The notes beneath the pieces are model-generated. The model was not told the DNA's origin and made no database searches. It worked only from the letters and a program-made list of their open reading frames with translations. Below, piece by piece: positions 43,473-54,900 of a stretch of 64,000 nucleotides of DNA; the first letter of the stretch is position 1, and every line of letters begins with the position of its first letter. A program made the position numbers and the translations under genes. This stretch comes from Strigamia acuminata (Eukaryota; Arthropoda; Chilopoda; Geophilomorpha; Linotaeniidae): positions 8,768,427-8,832,426 of the forward strand of contig OX442315.1 of the NCBI GenBank assembly GCA_949358305.1. The letters are read 5' to 3'.

Positions 43473-43490
43473 ATCCCGGACGGGCCCCCA
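43473..43490 (-). other. Primer binding site, proline-tRNA type, copy 1
   Basis: On the minus strand TGGGGGCCCGTCCGGGAT begins two bases after the 5' LTR. It differs by one base from the classic tRNA-Pro primer site TGGGGGCTCGTCCGGGAT of murine leukaemia virus, known from the literature. Confidence 0.8.
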
Positions 43491-43492
43491 CG

Positions 43493-44465
43493 TGCTGCGA
43501 TCCGGGTTTTTATCCACTTAATTTCTAATAAATTAAGCAGAAACCGCAGGTGAATGCTTTAAAAGACTTACAATCGGCGGCCTTAAATTATCTAGGGGTT
43601 AAGTTTAAGGAAAGAAATAAAAAGACAGTTTTTCGTATAAAAATCACAATAAATTATATTTATTCGGTTTATTAATTACAATGACTAGTTAAAATTATGA
43701 AATAATATGAGAGCGACGAGTCGCGTAATAATGAGCGGGAAATAACAATGGAAGGGCTTGCAACGACTGTTGCAAGCTACAAAGCGTCAGAAATGGCGCT
43801 TAAACAACTTGAATGTTGTTAGGCGAAGACAACTTGTCTTCGTTCTGCAAACTCACGAACGATGGTCGAAGACGATGGTTCTCGTGGGTTTCTTCTACGG
43901 CTCGTGCGACGGCTCGGCGGCGGTGGTTGACGGCTGTAGGCGTCTGGTCCAGGTACGATGGCGATGGTTGCCGTTCGCGCGACAACGATGGCGATGGTTC
44001 ACTTGGATCAGGAAACTTCTTCTCGTTACGTTTGCTGGAATTAGCTACGGCTAATTCAAGCAGGATAGCTGGCTTTGTAATTCGTTACAAAGCAAGCTGG
44101 TGAAACTTGGAATACACGGTCCACTATCAATACGTATTGTCGGAGCAGATATCGCAGTGATGTTGTGGGTTGTGTATTTTTGTCAAGAGTCCCGATTTGA
44201 GCCAAGACGCGAGCCCAGCACGCTTCAATATTGCGCAGAAAACCTGCGCACTTAGCTCAAATGGGTGCAACTAGTGGTTATTACACCATATTGCACCATA
44301 ACGGCTAATAACCGTTTTCACCCCGGACAACCTGGGGTGATATGTGCCTAGAGAGGATTTCTCCCCTCGGTCACATGATCTGACTTGGCGTGTGCCACAG
44401 TCAAATTAATTAGAAGACAATTAATTTTATCTTCTAAGTTGGTGAAATATTTTGAGATCACCACA
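43493..44465 (-). repeat. 5' LTR, copy 1 (973 bp)
   Basis: Bounded as the 3' LTR and apparently identical to it. On the element strand it begins TGTGGTGATCTCAAAATATT and ends ACCCGGATCGCAGCA. It is followed by CG and the primer site. Confidence 0.92.
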
Positions 44466-45168
44466 GTCGAGATGGGAGATCACTCGTGGTTGATAAGTCT
44501 AAGTTGATGAGGTTTTTGCACAATTGGCCAATTTTGTCGAACAAACGATGCAAGGGTAAATCGAACATGTGTAAGTCTGCCAATCTTGTCGTGCCGGATT
44601 GAATGAAAATGTTTGATTTCAAACGTCTTTGGTGTTCCTTTATGTATCCACGTTGACACAATCTTTCATATATGGCCTGGATGAAGATGGGAGGAAAAGG
44701 TTGTTCAGTTAATTGGGTTTGCATCGCGTCGAAATCAGTCATAATCTTTTTTAAACACAGTTCGTGTAGATTTTTCTGGTACGGCATGCTGATTAAGCAG
44801 TTGCGAATTCGAGTGTTGAAAATTTCGTGAACAAGCCGTTTAAGTATACACGCTGGCAACGTATGGCGAACGTTGTTACATGTTCGTGCTGCGCGTCATG
44901 AGATCTTTAAAGATCTAAAGAAAATCGATTTCATAATGATCAAATTTTTATATTTTTGTTTAATAAATTAATTAGGATTTGTGTGTAGTTTTTATTGAAA
45001 TTTCAGATCTGTGGAACTTTGAAAACGGAATTTTTACATTTTACTTTGGTCGCCGGATGTTGCAATAGACTTTATTCCCTACACCATTTAAACATTATAC
45101 GCAATGTATTGCAGAAAGCTGCTTAAACCCAGCGCTACGTATGCTCAAACTGTGCTTTGGTCGCTACA

Positions 45169-46481
45169 TTATAACGTTTCCTTTTTGCATTTCTCTTTCT
45201 CTTTCTTTTCCTCTTCCTCTTTCTCTTTGGCAAGTTTGGCAGCTTTTTTATCCTTAAATGGATCTTGCATTTTTGCAGGGTAAACACACTTCTCATGGGA
45301 AACCCGGTTTCTTTCAGGGTGCGCACCCTTAGCTTCCAACATGTCGTAAATGAGATCCATTTTGGCTTCATTTTTCTTAACATCTTTAAGATTGCGGAAA
45401 CTAATTGCGGCCATTTCTGTCAAGGAAATACACAATTGTAAATAGAAATTATCCTCAAACGTAGCTAGTTTATCGTGACAATAAACTTCAACAATGTGAT
45501 TACCGTACTGCCTCGAATAAACGCCGGGTTTAAATAGGCGTCGGGATTCGTTTAAACGTTGGGAAGTCGGCGGCGATTAATGCTCAGTGTGCCGCCTCGA
45601 ACCGACTTTACTGGGAGCGGATCAGGTCGGAAAAATTAATGAACGTCCCGGCGTTTATTCGAAGCAGTACGGTACTACATGCTGTAACAGTATATTTACG
45701 GTGCTTTATGTTTTTGTTCCAGACACATTCCTCTTGATACCAAACAATCATTTCATCATCGACGTAGAAATAGGTGTTTACCACTGTTAAAATAATGTTT
45801 AATAATGTTTAAAAATGACACCGATATATAATCAGTCCAAATACATCTTACTTACTGAAACTTTTTGTGTTAAATGCGTCATAATAATGTCGGTATATTC
45901 TCTTCTCTTCAAGCAAGGGCGTTCCAAGAGCTCTTAAAATCTTAAAATCCCTGAAAATAAAATTAAAAATACGAGATATTTAATAAGTTCGTTTAAATCA
46001 AAGCCACAAGACATGCAAACTGGCCTGAGAGTAGGCTAAAGAATATAATATTGAAAAAAATAAAATGTATAGGTATAAAATACTCTATACTGTGCTCACC
46101 CATTCTCCTTAACGCTTAGAAAATTATAAAATTGACCAGTCTCATCGAAGTAATTGTCCCAAATTAAACATGATAGCCCCTTTGTTTGTTCTTTGCTGAG
46201 TCCTATGTAAGCAATGTACCATCTGCCTTCGTACTTACCAGTGGAAATAAAGGAGGTAAATCAATCAATTTTATATATTGATTTTAGGCATTTGTGCATT
46301 TTTATTTATTTACTTTGGAATTGTTACTTGTAGCTGTCATGGCTTCGATTAAGTTGCAGTGACCTTCAGCAGCTTCTCTTACTTGTAGTGTGAAATTAGC
46401 AAACGGTGTTAAGTCAACTGGACAAGCAAAAATTGACATGTCACACGTGAGAAGAATCACAAAGAGACCAAGTAGGACCAT
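45169..46481 (-). CDS. Secreted lipocalin-like protein, inverted duplicate
   Basis: Mirror of the gene at 26937-28249. Exon 1 is 46481-46314 (signal peptide MVLLGLFVILL), exon 2 is 46233-46100 (GRWYIAYIG), exon 3 is 45950-45856, exon 4 starts at 45783, and the C-terminal part ends at 45169. It carries the same MITE (45501-45674) in exon 4, so the insertion predates the duplication. The reading is truncated at the insert in the same way as its twin. Between this gene and the LRR copy upstream of it lies the standard LRR upstream block. Confidence 0.55.
45501..45674. mobile_element. TACCGTA-end MITE, duplicate copy
   Basis: Inverted duplicate of 27744-27917, with ends TACCGTACTGCCTCGAATAA and TTATTCGAAGCAGTACGGTA. 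Confidence 0.7.
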
Positions 46482-47184
46482 TGTTTGTTTGCTATTACTT
46501 GATGGGTGACTGGTGAGCTATTCATTCAGCGACTGCTTCAATTTAGAGGTCGCAAGTGTTTAACTAAATAGAAGTCACGAGGAAATTGAATTGGAAAAAC
46601 AAATGTGTTTTTTTTTCAGTTGTTTTATAACGACAATGCTACAATGACGTAAAGGCAGTTGGTTTTCAGTGCTGAAATGTTTATTTGACATATACTATAT
46701 TGTATTGTATGTACTTCAAGGACTTCAGAAATATCAAATTCTGTATATTATTGTATATTATAAAATTTGTAAGCAATACAGTGCAGGACAAAACTTTGGC
46801 CCAGTTGGATAAATGTTTTAAATGTGGTAATGTACTAAACAAATGGTGATCTACAACTTTGCAATTAACATTTTTTGCGTAGCATTGTTGGTTTAAAAGT
46901 TACGAGTTACAAAACAGTGATGCAACAATATCACATGAATTTAACATGTTTCATTGAGTTCGTCATTTACTTAGATTCATAATCAAAAGATTTTTAAAAA
47001 TAACTTGATTGTGAAATAATTCACCTGGTGGATGTTCGGCAAGACACCCTGTAGGCTTATATAACAATTAATGGCATTTTAAGCTGCAATAATAAACTTT
47101 CTTTGATAATGACAACGAAGCAAAAACACGATTGTTGCAATTTAAACGTTTCATTTTAATTTCAGAAATTTAAAATTATCAACA

Positions 47185-47248
47185 ATGGTCCTGCTTGCTC
47201 TTTTTGTGTTTCTTCTCACGTGTGTCATGTCAATTTTTGCTGGTTCCG
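47185..47248 (+). pseudogene. Truncated first exon of a lipocalin-like gene
   Basis: ATG at 47185 reads MVLLALFVFLLTCVMSIFAG, then runs into GATAAAAACTACACACAAGC, part of the LRR upstream block. Its 5' flank from about 47090 matches 62795-62885. It is the mirror of 26170-26233. Confidence 0.65.
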
Positions 47249-47778
47249 ATAAAAACTACACACAAGCCCTAATTAATATGAAAATTTGATGATTATGAAA
47301 TGTGTTTGTCTGTAGAAAGAACTAGTGTGACATGCGAGGGATGTTTCAGCGTTTTAAACCGACTGCCCGTTTTAACAAATCAACTGTTATCTGAATAGTA
47401 GCCAAGACCTCACCTTTCTTTTCACCGTTTTTCCCAAAATGACCAGTTTACGTGCAAGTGCTGTGCGTGGGATTACAACGATTGACTGTTCTGACTCTGA
47501 TGTGTGTTAAATTAGTCAGTCTTCAACTAATTAGTCGCTTCTGCCCAAAGCTGAAGGAATTGACACTGCTTGAATGTACGATTTTAGATGAAACCGATAA
47601 TTTGCGAGACTCTGCCGTTGCTCTGTTCACGAAGCTACGTAGCTTAAGAATAGATAGGGAGTTTCTCCATGTTGATTTACACGCGTTATTCTTGCAGTGT
47701 CCGAATGTAGAGGAAGTACATATTTCTTGGTGTGAATCATTTAATAATGAATTGGTATCGAAGCTTGTTGGGTCGAAT

Positions 47779-48768
47779 TGTGGTGATCTCAAAATATTCA
47801 CCAACTTAGAAGATAAAATTAATTGTCTTCTAATTAATTTGACTGTGGCACACGCCAAGTCAGATCATGTGACCGAGGGGAGAAATCCTCTCTAGGCACA
47901 TATCACCCCAGGTTGTCCGGGGTGAAAACGGTTATTAGCCGTTATGGTGCAATATGGTGTAATAACCACTAGTTGCACCCATTTGAGCTAAGTGCGCAGG
48001 TTTTCTGCGCAATATTGAAGCGTGCTGGGCTCACGCCTTGGCTCAAATCGGGACTCTGAAAAATAACACACAACCACAAACATCACTGCTTTTGCTCCTG
48101 AAAGAAAAGTATTGATAGTGGACTCGTGTTCTTCAGTTTCACCTGCTATCTTTGTGCAACAAACGCACAAAGCCAGCAATTCAGCTTGAATTAGCCGTCG
48201 CTAATTCCAGCTATCGTAACGAGAAGTTTCCCGTGTCGCGTGAACCATCGCCGTCGCAGTAGCGCGAACTGCTGCCACCGCCATCGGACGTGAACGGACG
48301 CCTGCCCGAACGTGAACCACCGCCCCGTGCCGTCGTACTTCGTGTGGAAGACTCACCGTGAACCATCATCCGAGGATCATCGTACGTGTGAGTGAAGACG
48401 AGGAAAATAGCGGAAGCCATTTTCCTAACAACTTTGGTTGTCAAGCGCATTCGCCGCGCTTTGTAGCTTGCAACAGTCGTTGCAAGCCCTCCATTGTTTT
48501 CCCGCTCATTCTCGCGACTTGTCGCATCTGTGATATTATTATTTTAATTAATAAATATATAATTCATAATAATACTAGTCATTGTAATTTATAACGAATA
48601 AAACCTTTTGTGTGATTTTTATCATAAAATTGTGTCTTTATTTTCCTACTTAATAAACTTAACCCTAGACAAGTTTAAGGCCGCTGATTGTAAGTCTATT
48701 TTAGCATTCACCTGCGGTTTCGTGCTTATTTATTAGAAATAAGTGCGATAATAACCCGGATCGCAGCA
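47779..48768 (+). repeat. 5' LTR, copy 2 (990 bp)
   Basis: Begins TGTGGTGATCTCAAAATATT and ends ACCCGGATCGCAGCA. AATAAA at about 48597 near the 3' part is a candidate polyadenylation signal. The short ORFs inside are not considered genes. Confidence 0.92.
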
Positions 48769-48770
48769 CG

Positions 48771-48788
48771 TGGGGGCCCGTCCGGGAT
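48771..48788 (+). other. Primer binding site, proline-tRNA type, copy 2
   Basis: TGGGGGCCCGTCCGGGAT lies two bases after the LTR, identical to copy 1. Confidence 0.8.
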
Positions 48789-48879
48789 AGTCATTGTATA
48801 ACTTTGTTAGTTAAAATTTACCCGCCATTTTTATCTTGCTTATCTTTCTTCTCTATCCTTTCTAAATCCTCATTGACAA

Positions 48880-51800
48880 ATGGCGACTCGTTCAGAGAAG
48901 AGACCGAGAGGAAGGCCGGCGAAGAGACGAGTGGCGATCGATCTACCAGTCGTGGATCAAGAAGTGACTGAGTCACAAGAACTGTTTGAAGCCATGGATC
49001 AAACAGCTAACTGTAACTCGGCACAGTTAATCGTGAATGAATTCACGCAAGCGTTGGAGCGACAACAGCCATCCCCGCCAAGCGGCCAGTTGGACTTAAA
49101 TAATCCAACTGGAAGTGGCCGTTCCAAGACGCAAAACGATGATTTGAATTTACGAATTCAATCGTCAAGTGCAGAGCACTCGCTGAATTCATCACCGGTT
49201 CAAGGTGCAGCACAGCAAGATTCTGAGAACTCCAAGATGGAAGTTTCTCATTCTCCCGTGCGTGTCACCATGATGGACGCACTCCGTGAGCAAGCTAGGC
49301 TCGAGGGAGTAAAAGTCACTAGCGAAATGACTGTGGAACAAATCCACAAAGCTATGGTTCGCAAACAATGTCAAAAAGACGTTGAAATCGTCAGAACAGG
49401 CTTGCAAGCAGAGTTCGAGCGAATGCATGCAGAAATGCATCAGCAAAATGCCGAACTAAAACAACAACGTGCGAATGACCATGTTAAGTTGTTACAATTA
49501 GAGCAGGAAAAAGCTTCCTGGCTAATTACTGACGAAGAGCAACAACAAAGGCTCGAGCAACTAAATCAAGCCCAAAAAGATTTAGAAATTGCTAATGATA
49601 ATTTGAGATTGGCCAACGCAAATTTGCGAGAAGCCAACACAAATTTAATGACTGCCGAACTAACCGCCCCAGTTCGAGCGAGGGAAGCAATCCCCTCCAC
49701 TTCTCGAAATTACGAGAATCATGCTGCAGAACAAGCAGCAAGGGCTAAGAGATTAGCACAACGAGAAAACGAAGTATTTCTCGCTCGACAGCAGTCCGTA
49801 ATTGATGCTGGTCAAGCCGCCAAAAGTCAAAGTACTGCAGAGCAGTTATTACGTGCCGACTTAGCTGCGCAAGCTCGTGAAAACGAAATTCTTCGCGCAG
49901 ATCTATTGACGGTGCAAGAAAACTTTGCAGTAGTCGTACAAAAAGTACAAGACGTTTGCGGCGAAGATAATTTTGCAAAGCCAGCCCCAGTTTTGCAAAA
50001 AGGTGCTTCCAAATCACCTGAGTTGATTGATTTAACATCAGCTAAACCAAAAGTCAGTCGACAATCAAGTTGGACTGACAGTGATGACTCACGCAGTAGT
50101 CGTGGAAGCCGTAATAGTCATCACAGTCGCAAAAAGCGAAAGCGACAACCAGACCCGACCGAATATCATTCCCCAAAAGTTCCGCAAGATTCGGATCGAT
50201 TCTTTAGCAATAGCGACCGATTAATCGGAATGTTAGAGAGAAAAAATAAAGAACGTGAGAAACCACACGATCGTGGACGGTCACACGATAATCCGCGAGA
50301 AGGCTCACCAAAGCGAGATTGTCATAACGACATCCGTGATGGACCGAGATATCGTGGAAATCCGCCAGGTGGTGACCCACCAGGTGGAGATAGTTCAGAT
50401 GGACATGGAGGTGGCCACTCACGAGACCACAATTCGAATGGCAATCGAGGTGGAAGGGGACCACCAAATGGAGACCGTCGTCCGCCAGATGGCGACGATC
50501 CTCCGGACCCTGATCCGCCGCCAAATCCGAATTATGAATCTGCGTCGGATACAGATTCCTCACACCCCAGTGTGAGAGGGCGATCTCGTCACAGAACCCG
50601 TAGTAGAACTCAAAGACCCGATTTCTACACGAAAGATGAGATTGACCAGTTGTTGAGGCAAAATGCTCAACAACAGCGAAAAAGCAGAAGGGATAAAATT
50701 ATTTTGCAAAAAATAAATGAATTCACTTCTGATAAATGGACTCATCAAACAACAGATGAAAAGTTCATTAGATGGGATCGAGTTATCCCACATGCCTATA
50801 ATGGAAATTGGCAAGCAGGGTCAAACCTCTTGCTGGAAATATTCGAACTAGGCAAGGTTCACAGTTTTGGCTGTGAAGGTGCATTGGCCCATCTAGTACC
50901 AAGAATACTGGTTGGCGATGTCAAGGAGTGGTTTCGCAGGAAAGACTTCACGAAGTGGGATGACTTCGTTAAACAATTTATGTTTAAATTTGGTGAATCG
51001 AGCGAAGACATCAAGACGCTCTGGAGATGTCTTAAGCAACGAAAAGGCGAAAGCTTACATTCGTACATGCTAAGAGCAGAGAATCTGCTTGGCAGAATGC
51101 CACATGCTGTTACTGATGCAACAGCAGATGATCAGTTTAGAGCTGGCCTCACAGAATATAGTAAAAATATTCTGATGATGTCGGACGCTCCCGACCCGGG
51201 GAAATTCTCCGAGCTAAACGAGTTCATGGAGGTCAATCAATTACGCATTGACGAAAAGTACAAAGCTTACCTTACAGATACCGAAAGGTCAGCGTACTTA
51301 AAGCGAGAGAAAAGACTCGCTGAGCAAAACAATGAAACCTTCAATGGTTTGAAATTGTTGCAGCCACCCAGTTACGAAGACTTTCTAGACGAAGTGGAAG
51401 GGAAGAGTTCGAAAAAAGAATCTTCCAAAAAGGACGTCAAAAATCCTCATTCAGTTCCTAAGTTACATGCAAATATAACTGGAGCTGAAACTCCGTCGTC
51501 TGAAGCTGAAGAAGCTGAAGAGGAGGAGGAAGCAGGAGATGAGACGTTGGCTTTATTGGCCAAAGCAGCGGCGTTGTTAGCAAAAAATAACCCCGTTGCA
51601 GGCAAATGGAAGCCAAAAATGAAATCAAAAAAGGTTTCTTTTGACGCATCAAAGGTGAATACCGAAAGAAATTCAAAGTCACCTGCGGTGTCGCCTGAGC
51701 GCCGGTCTGACGCTCGTTCTCGTTCTGCCTCACCAGCAGCAACAAAAAAGAAATCGCCTGCCACTGATCCATGCAATTTATGCAAAAAATTAGGGCATTG

Positions 51801-51903
51801 GCAAAAAGACTGCCCTTCCTCTAAAAAGGACAAACCAGTGTCAACAGCTGAGTTTGAAAAAGCAGTCAAGATCATAACTGACATGTTTCGAAAAAACTTG
51901 TAG
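48880..51903 (+). CDS. gag: Gag polyprotein, copy 2
   Basis: 1007 residues from ATG 48880 (MATRSEKRPRGRPAKRR) to TAG 51901-51903. The layout is as in copy 1: coiled coil about residues 155-260, disordered Arg/Ser/Gly/Pro region, capsid-like domain, and zinc knuckle CNLCKKLGHWQKDC encoded at 51772-51813. By eye it differs from copy 1 at roughly 27 residues with no indel. A slippery heptamer near the end lets a fraction of ribosomes continue into pol. The leader between the primer site and the ATG is about 90 bp. Confidence 0.92.
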   Translation: MATRSEKRPRGRPAKRRVAIDLPVVDQEVTESQELFEAMDQTANCNSAQLIVNEFTQALERQQPSPPSGQLDLNNPTGSGRSKTQNDDLNLRIQSSSAEHSLNSSPVQGAAQQDSENSKMEVSHSPVRVTMMDALREQARLEGVKVTSEMTVEQIHKAMVRKQCQKDVEIVRTGLQAEFERMHAEMHQQNAELKQQRANDHVKLLQLEQEKASWLITDEEQQQRLEQLNQAQKDLEIANDNLRLANANLREANTNLMTAELTAPVRAREAIPSTSRNYENHAAEQAARAKRLAQRENEVFLARQQSVIDAGQAAKSQSTAEQLLRADLAAQARENEILRADLLTVQENFAVVVQKVQDVCGEDNFAKPAPVLQKGASKSPELIDLTSAKPKVSRQSSWTDSDDSRSSRGSRNSHHSRKKRKRQPDPTEYHSPKVPQDSDRFFSNSDRLIGMLERKNKEREKPHDRGRSHDNPREGSPKRDCHNDIRDGPRYRGNPPGGDPPGGDSSDGHGGGHSRDHNSNGNRGGRGPPNGDRRPPDGDDPPDPDPPPNPNYESASDTDSSHPSVRGRSRHRTRSRTQRPDFYTKDEIDQLLRQNAQQQRKSRRDKIILQKINEFTSDKWTHQTTDEKFIRWDRVIPHAYNGNWQAGSNLLLEIFELGKVHSFGCEGALAHLVPRILVGDVKEWFRRKDFTKWDDFVKQFMFKFGESSEDIKTLWRCLKQRKGESLHSYMLRAENLLGRMPHAVTDATADDQFRAGLTEYSKNILMMSDAPDPGKFSELNEFMEVNQLRIDEKYKAYLTDTERSAYLKREKRLAEQNNETFNGLKLLQPPSYEDFLDEVEGKSSKKESSKKDVKNPHSVPKLHANITGAETPSSEAEEAEEEEEAGDETLALLAKAAALLAKNNPVAGKWKPKMKSKKVSFDASKVNTERNSKSPAVSPERRSDARSRSASPAATKKKSPATDPCNLCKKLGHWQKDCPSSKKDKPVSTAEFEKAVKIITDMFRKNL

Positions 51904-54900
51904 ACGCAGATCCATCAGGTCTAGTGGACGCTGCGTCACCTCCGAAATCGGAATCAGAGAATGAAAATCTGAAGATAATGGAAGATGTTGGAGAAGTTAT
52001 TGATGAATTAATTCGTCAAATAGAACTAAAAGAAAAAGAATCTCTTGATGTAAAAAAGGAGATTGTCGGCGAAACCCCGACTGAAGAAGACACTTCCAAT
52101 ATTAAAGATAAAGTCGAAATTAAAGATGATAGACCAAGCTCAGTTCCAGAGACACCTGGAATTGAGGAGTGCATTAAGTTATTTGCAGCTACAACTCTTG
52201 ATACCAATGAGTTATTAGATGAATTGCCTTTGGAGCCTCCAATTACGGTTCATCATAAATTGCGCAAGTTTGAGTGCAAAGTGGCTGGATTACCAAACAG
52301 CCAAGACCTTCCGACGTTAAAGTTAGAAACGTTAAAAGGTGTAATAACTGGAATGTTGGACTCAGGAGCAAATAAGAGCTTCCTAGCCACTTCAGTTATT
52401 AATCAATTAGGTCTAGAAAAATATCTACGACCTATCGGACCTGGTGTCAGAGTCACGACGGCAAGTGAAGAAGTCACTCCAGATGGAACTATCCATCTTT
52501 CATTTCGATGGACACATGGCACGTTACGTCATCCGTTCATCGTAATACCAAATAAGTACCCCATGGTACTATTGGGTTGCGATTTTATGAATAAATTAAA
52601 AATCCAACCTAATCCACAGACGATGTCTTGGAATTTCACGCAACCTGTGGATGCAGATTTACCCTACATTCCACAAGCGTTGCTGGATCGTTATTTGGAG
52701 AAAATAGAGGAACCCGATTCCTCATTTATGACCTTTGCAAAAGCTTACGCTGCAAGTGTAACTCAAGGCAAAATTGATGAAGAGAATTTCATCCAAAAGT
52801 TAGTCGAAGAAGCTAACTTAAATTTGGAGCAATCCAAATTATTAGAAAAGATGTTATCCAAACATAAAAGGATTATTTCTAAAGATCCAGGTAAAACACA
52901 CCTGGTTAAGCACAAAATTGAGCTTGACACGGAGAAACCCATCCGTGTCCCCTTTAAGAGCATAAACCCTCAAAAAAGGAAAATAATCAGACAACTTTGT
53001 CAAGACATGATTGACAAAGGCGTAGTCGTCAAAGCTGAAGGCGATTACGGAATGCGGCCAGTCCTAGTCATGCGACCAGGAAACGACCCACGCTTGTGCA
53101 TTGATTTTCGCCCCATCAATACACATACTAAGTACAACCCACCTCAAATGCCAACAATTGAGGAAATTCTGCGAGAAATCGGAGAATTCGAATGGGTCAG
53201 TACTATAGATCTGACCAAGGGATATTGGCAGATAGAATTGCGCCCTGAAGACAGAGAAAAGACTGCCTTCTGGAGCCCAATGGGAAGACTAATGTTTTTA
53301 GTCATGCCTTTCGGATTAGTAAACGCACCAACTACTTTCCAAGAATTGATGGAAAAAGTTTTGGGTGACGTTTACAGAAAATTTGCATGGGCATATTTGG
53401 ATGACATAATTGTTGTATCCAAATCGTTCGAAGAACACATTAAACATTTAGATATAGTGTTTAAAAAATTGGCAGAAGCTAATTTACATGCGCACCCTGG
53501 CAAGACGCATCTCTGTAGAAAGGAATTAATTTTTCTAGGCTACAAAGTAGGAGTAGAAGGACTTGCAGTAGACCCTAAAAAGGTCGCTGCAATTACGCAA
53601 TTTCCGGCTCCTACCAATCTTAAGGAATTACAAAGATTTCTAGGCATGGTGAATTTCTTTCACCGCCTAATCAAGAATTTGGCCACGGTTGCAGAACCAT
53701 TAAGGCCTCTCTTGAAGAAAGATGCGGAGTTCGATTGGGAACTGCATCATCAAGCAGCATTCGACGCAATAAAAGACTTGCTTACGAATGCTGAAACAAT
53801 GAAGATGCCTGACTTGTACATGCCATTTATTGTTCATACTGACGCCAGTAGACAAGGGTTGGGTGCAGCCCTTACACAAAAGAAAAATGTGGATGGCCAA
53901 GAAGTCGAAATGCCATGCGTGTATGCAAGCAGAAGCTTGCAACCCGCTGAAAAGAATTATACTGTGACAGAATTGGAATGTCTCGCAGTAGTATGGGGAT
54001 TACGCAAATTTCGCCCATACTTAGAGTACACTACATTCACTGTACAAACGGATCACCAAGCACTTAAGTGGTTGATGTCGTTATCTGACCCGTCGGGCAG
54101 ATTAGCTCGTTGGCAAATGGAGCTGATGGCGTATTCGTTCGAAATACAGTACGTCAAAGGTCCGCTGAATGTAATAGCAGACGCATTGTCTCGTGCACCT
54201 GTCAGCGCACCTGACGAACCAGAAGACGATGGCGATAATGATGATTTATTATCATATTGTCCATCTCCTTGCCGAAGTTGGCAAATGGGAAAATTGAACG
54301 AATTACCCAAGTCAATAATAGTTAATGAAGACGATCAAGCATTAATTAATTTTTGTATTAACATGCATGATCCGTCAGGAACCCCTGACGTCGAATTAAG
54401 AGCTATGATGGCTAAAAAATTCGAGCTGCCAACGACAAATGTTTTAATTAAAGCATTTGCAGCTAAAATTGCTAAACAATTGGAATGTGATCCTCCAACG
54501 AGAGATGACATTATTGCAGCGCAAAAAGCAGACAAATTTTGCCAACATATTCGCAATTACTTGTTAAACAAGCAATATCCAAGTTACATAGTAACTCGTC
54601 TTCAAAGAAGAAATTTTGAAAGACACGCGAGTACTTATCTCATTGAAGAAGATATGTTACTCCACTATCATCCTACCTCTACCGATGAATTAGGAGAGGA
54701 TGGTAGGGCACTTAAAGTTGTTGTGCCAAGAAAATTGATTTATAAAATCATATGGTTGATGCACGGACATCCACTGTCCGGCCACCCAGGCATTGCGAGG
54801 ACAATGTACAGAACTCGAAGAGTTTATACCTGGAAAGGTATGAAACGTGATATTACACGTTTTATTCAGCATTGTCAAGGATGTCAGGCATGTAAGCCGA

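Larger units (their letters stand above)
32102..44465 (-). mobile_element. Ty3/gypsy-type LTR retrotransposon, copy 1, full length (12,364 bp)
   Basis: This is a complete element on the minus strand with two 973 bp LTRs that I find identical, TG..CA ends and a 4 bp target duplication GTCG. The order from its 5' end is LTR, proline-tRNA-type primer site, gag, -1 frameshift, pol (protease, reverse transcriptase, RNase H, integrase), spliced ORF3, polypurine tract, LTR. The identical LTRs imply a recent insertion. All three reading units are open. It splits the chimeric LRR gene. Confidence 0.92.
31082..44787 (-). pseudogene. Chimeric LRR gene disrupted by LTR retrotransposon (parts 44466-44787 and 31082-32101)
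   Basis: The minus-strand gene starts at ATG 44787 (MPYQKNLHELCLKKIM). It is interrupted after ATTATTC-GTCG by the element 32102-44465, whose 4 bp duplication GTCG is at 32098-32101 and 44466-44469. It resumes at 32101 and ends at 31082. Counting the duplication once, the coding length is a multiple of three, and no other break is seen. The N-terminal part, through LTDLDLTDCTEITDTG, follows paralogue A. From LECLSVFDTSVTYEGC on it is identical to paralogue B. The switch lies within an identical stretch that pairs with 22380-22427. As it stands the gene is inactive. Confidence 0.85.
44466..47287. repeat. Inverted copy of 26131-28952
   Basis: Position x pairs with 73418 minus x over the whole length: LRR 5' part, upstream block, lipocalin-like gene, MITE and truncated exon 1. 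At 47288 it joins a decayed LRR gene. At the left it is cut by the LTR element. Translations compared are identical to those of 27983-28249 and 28559 onward. Confidence 0.85.
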
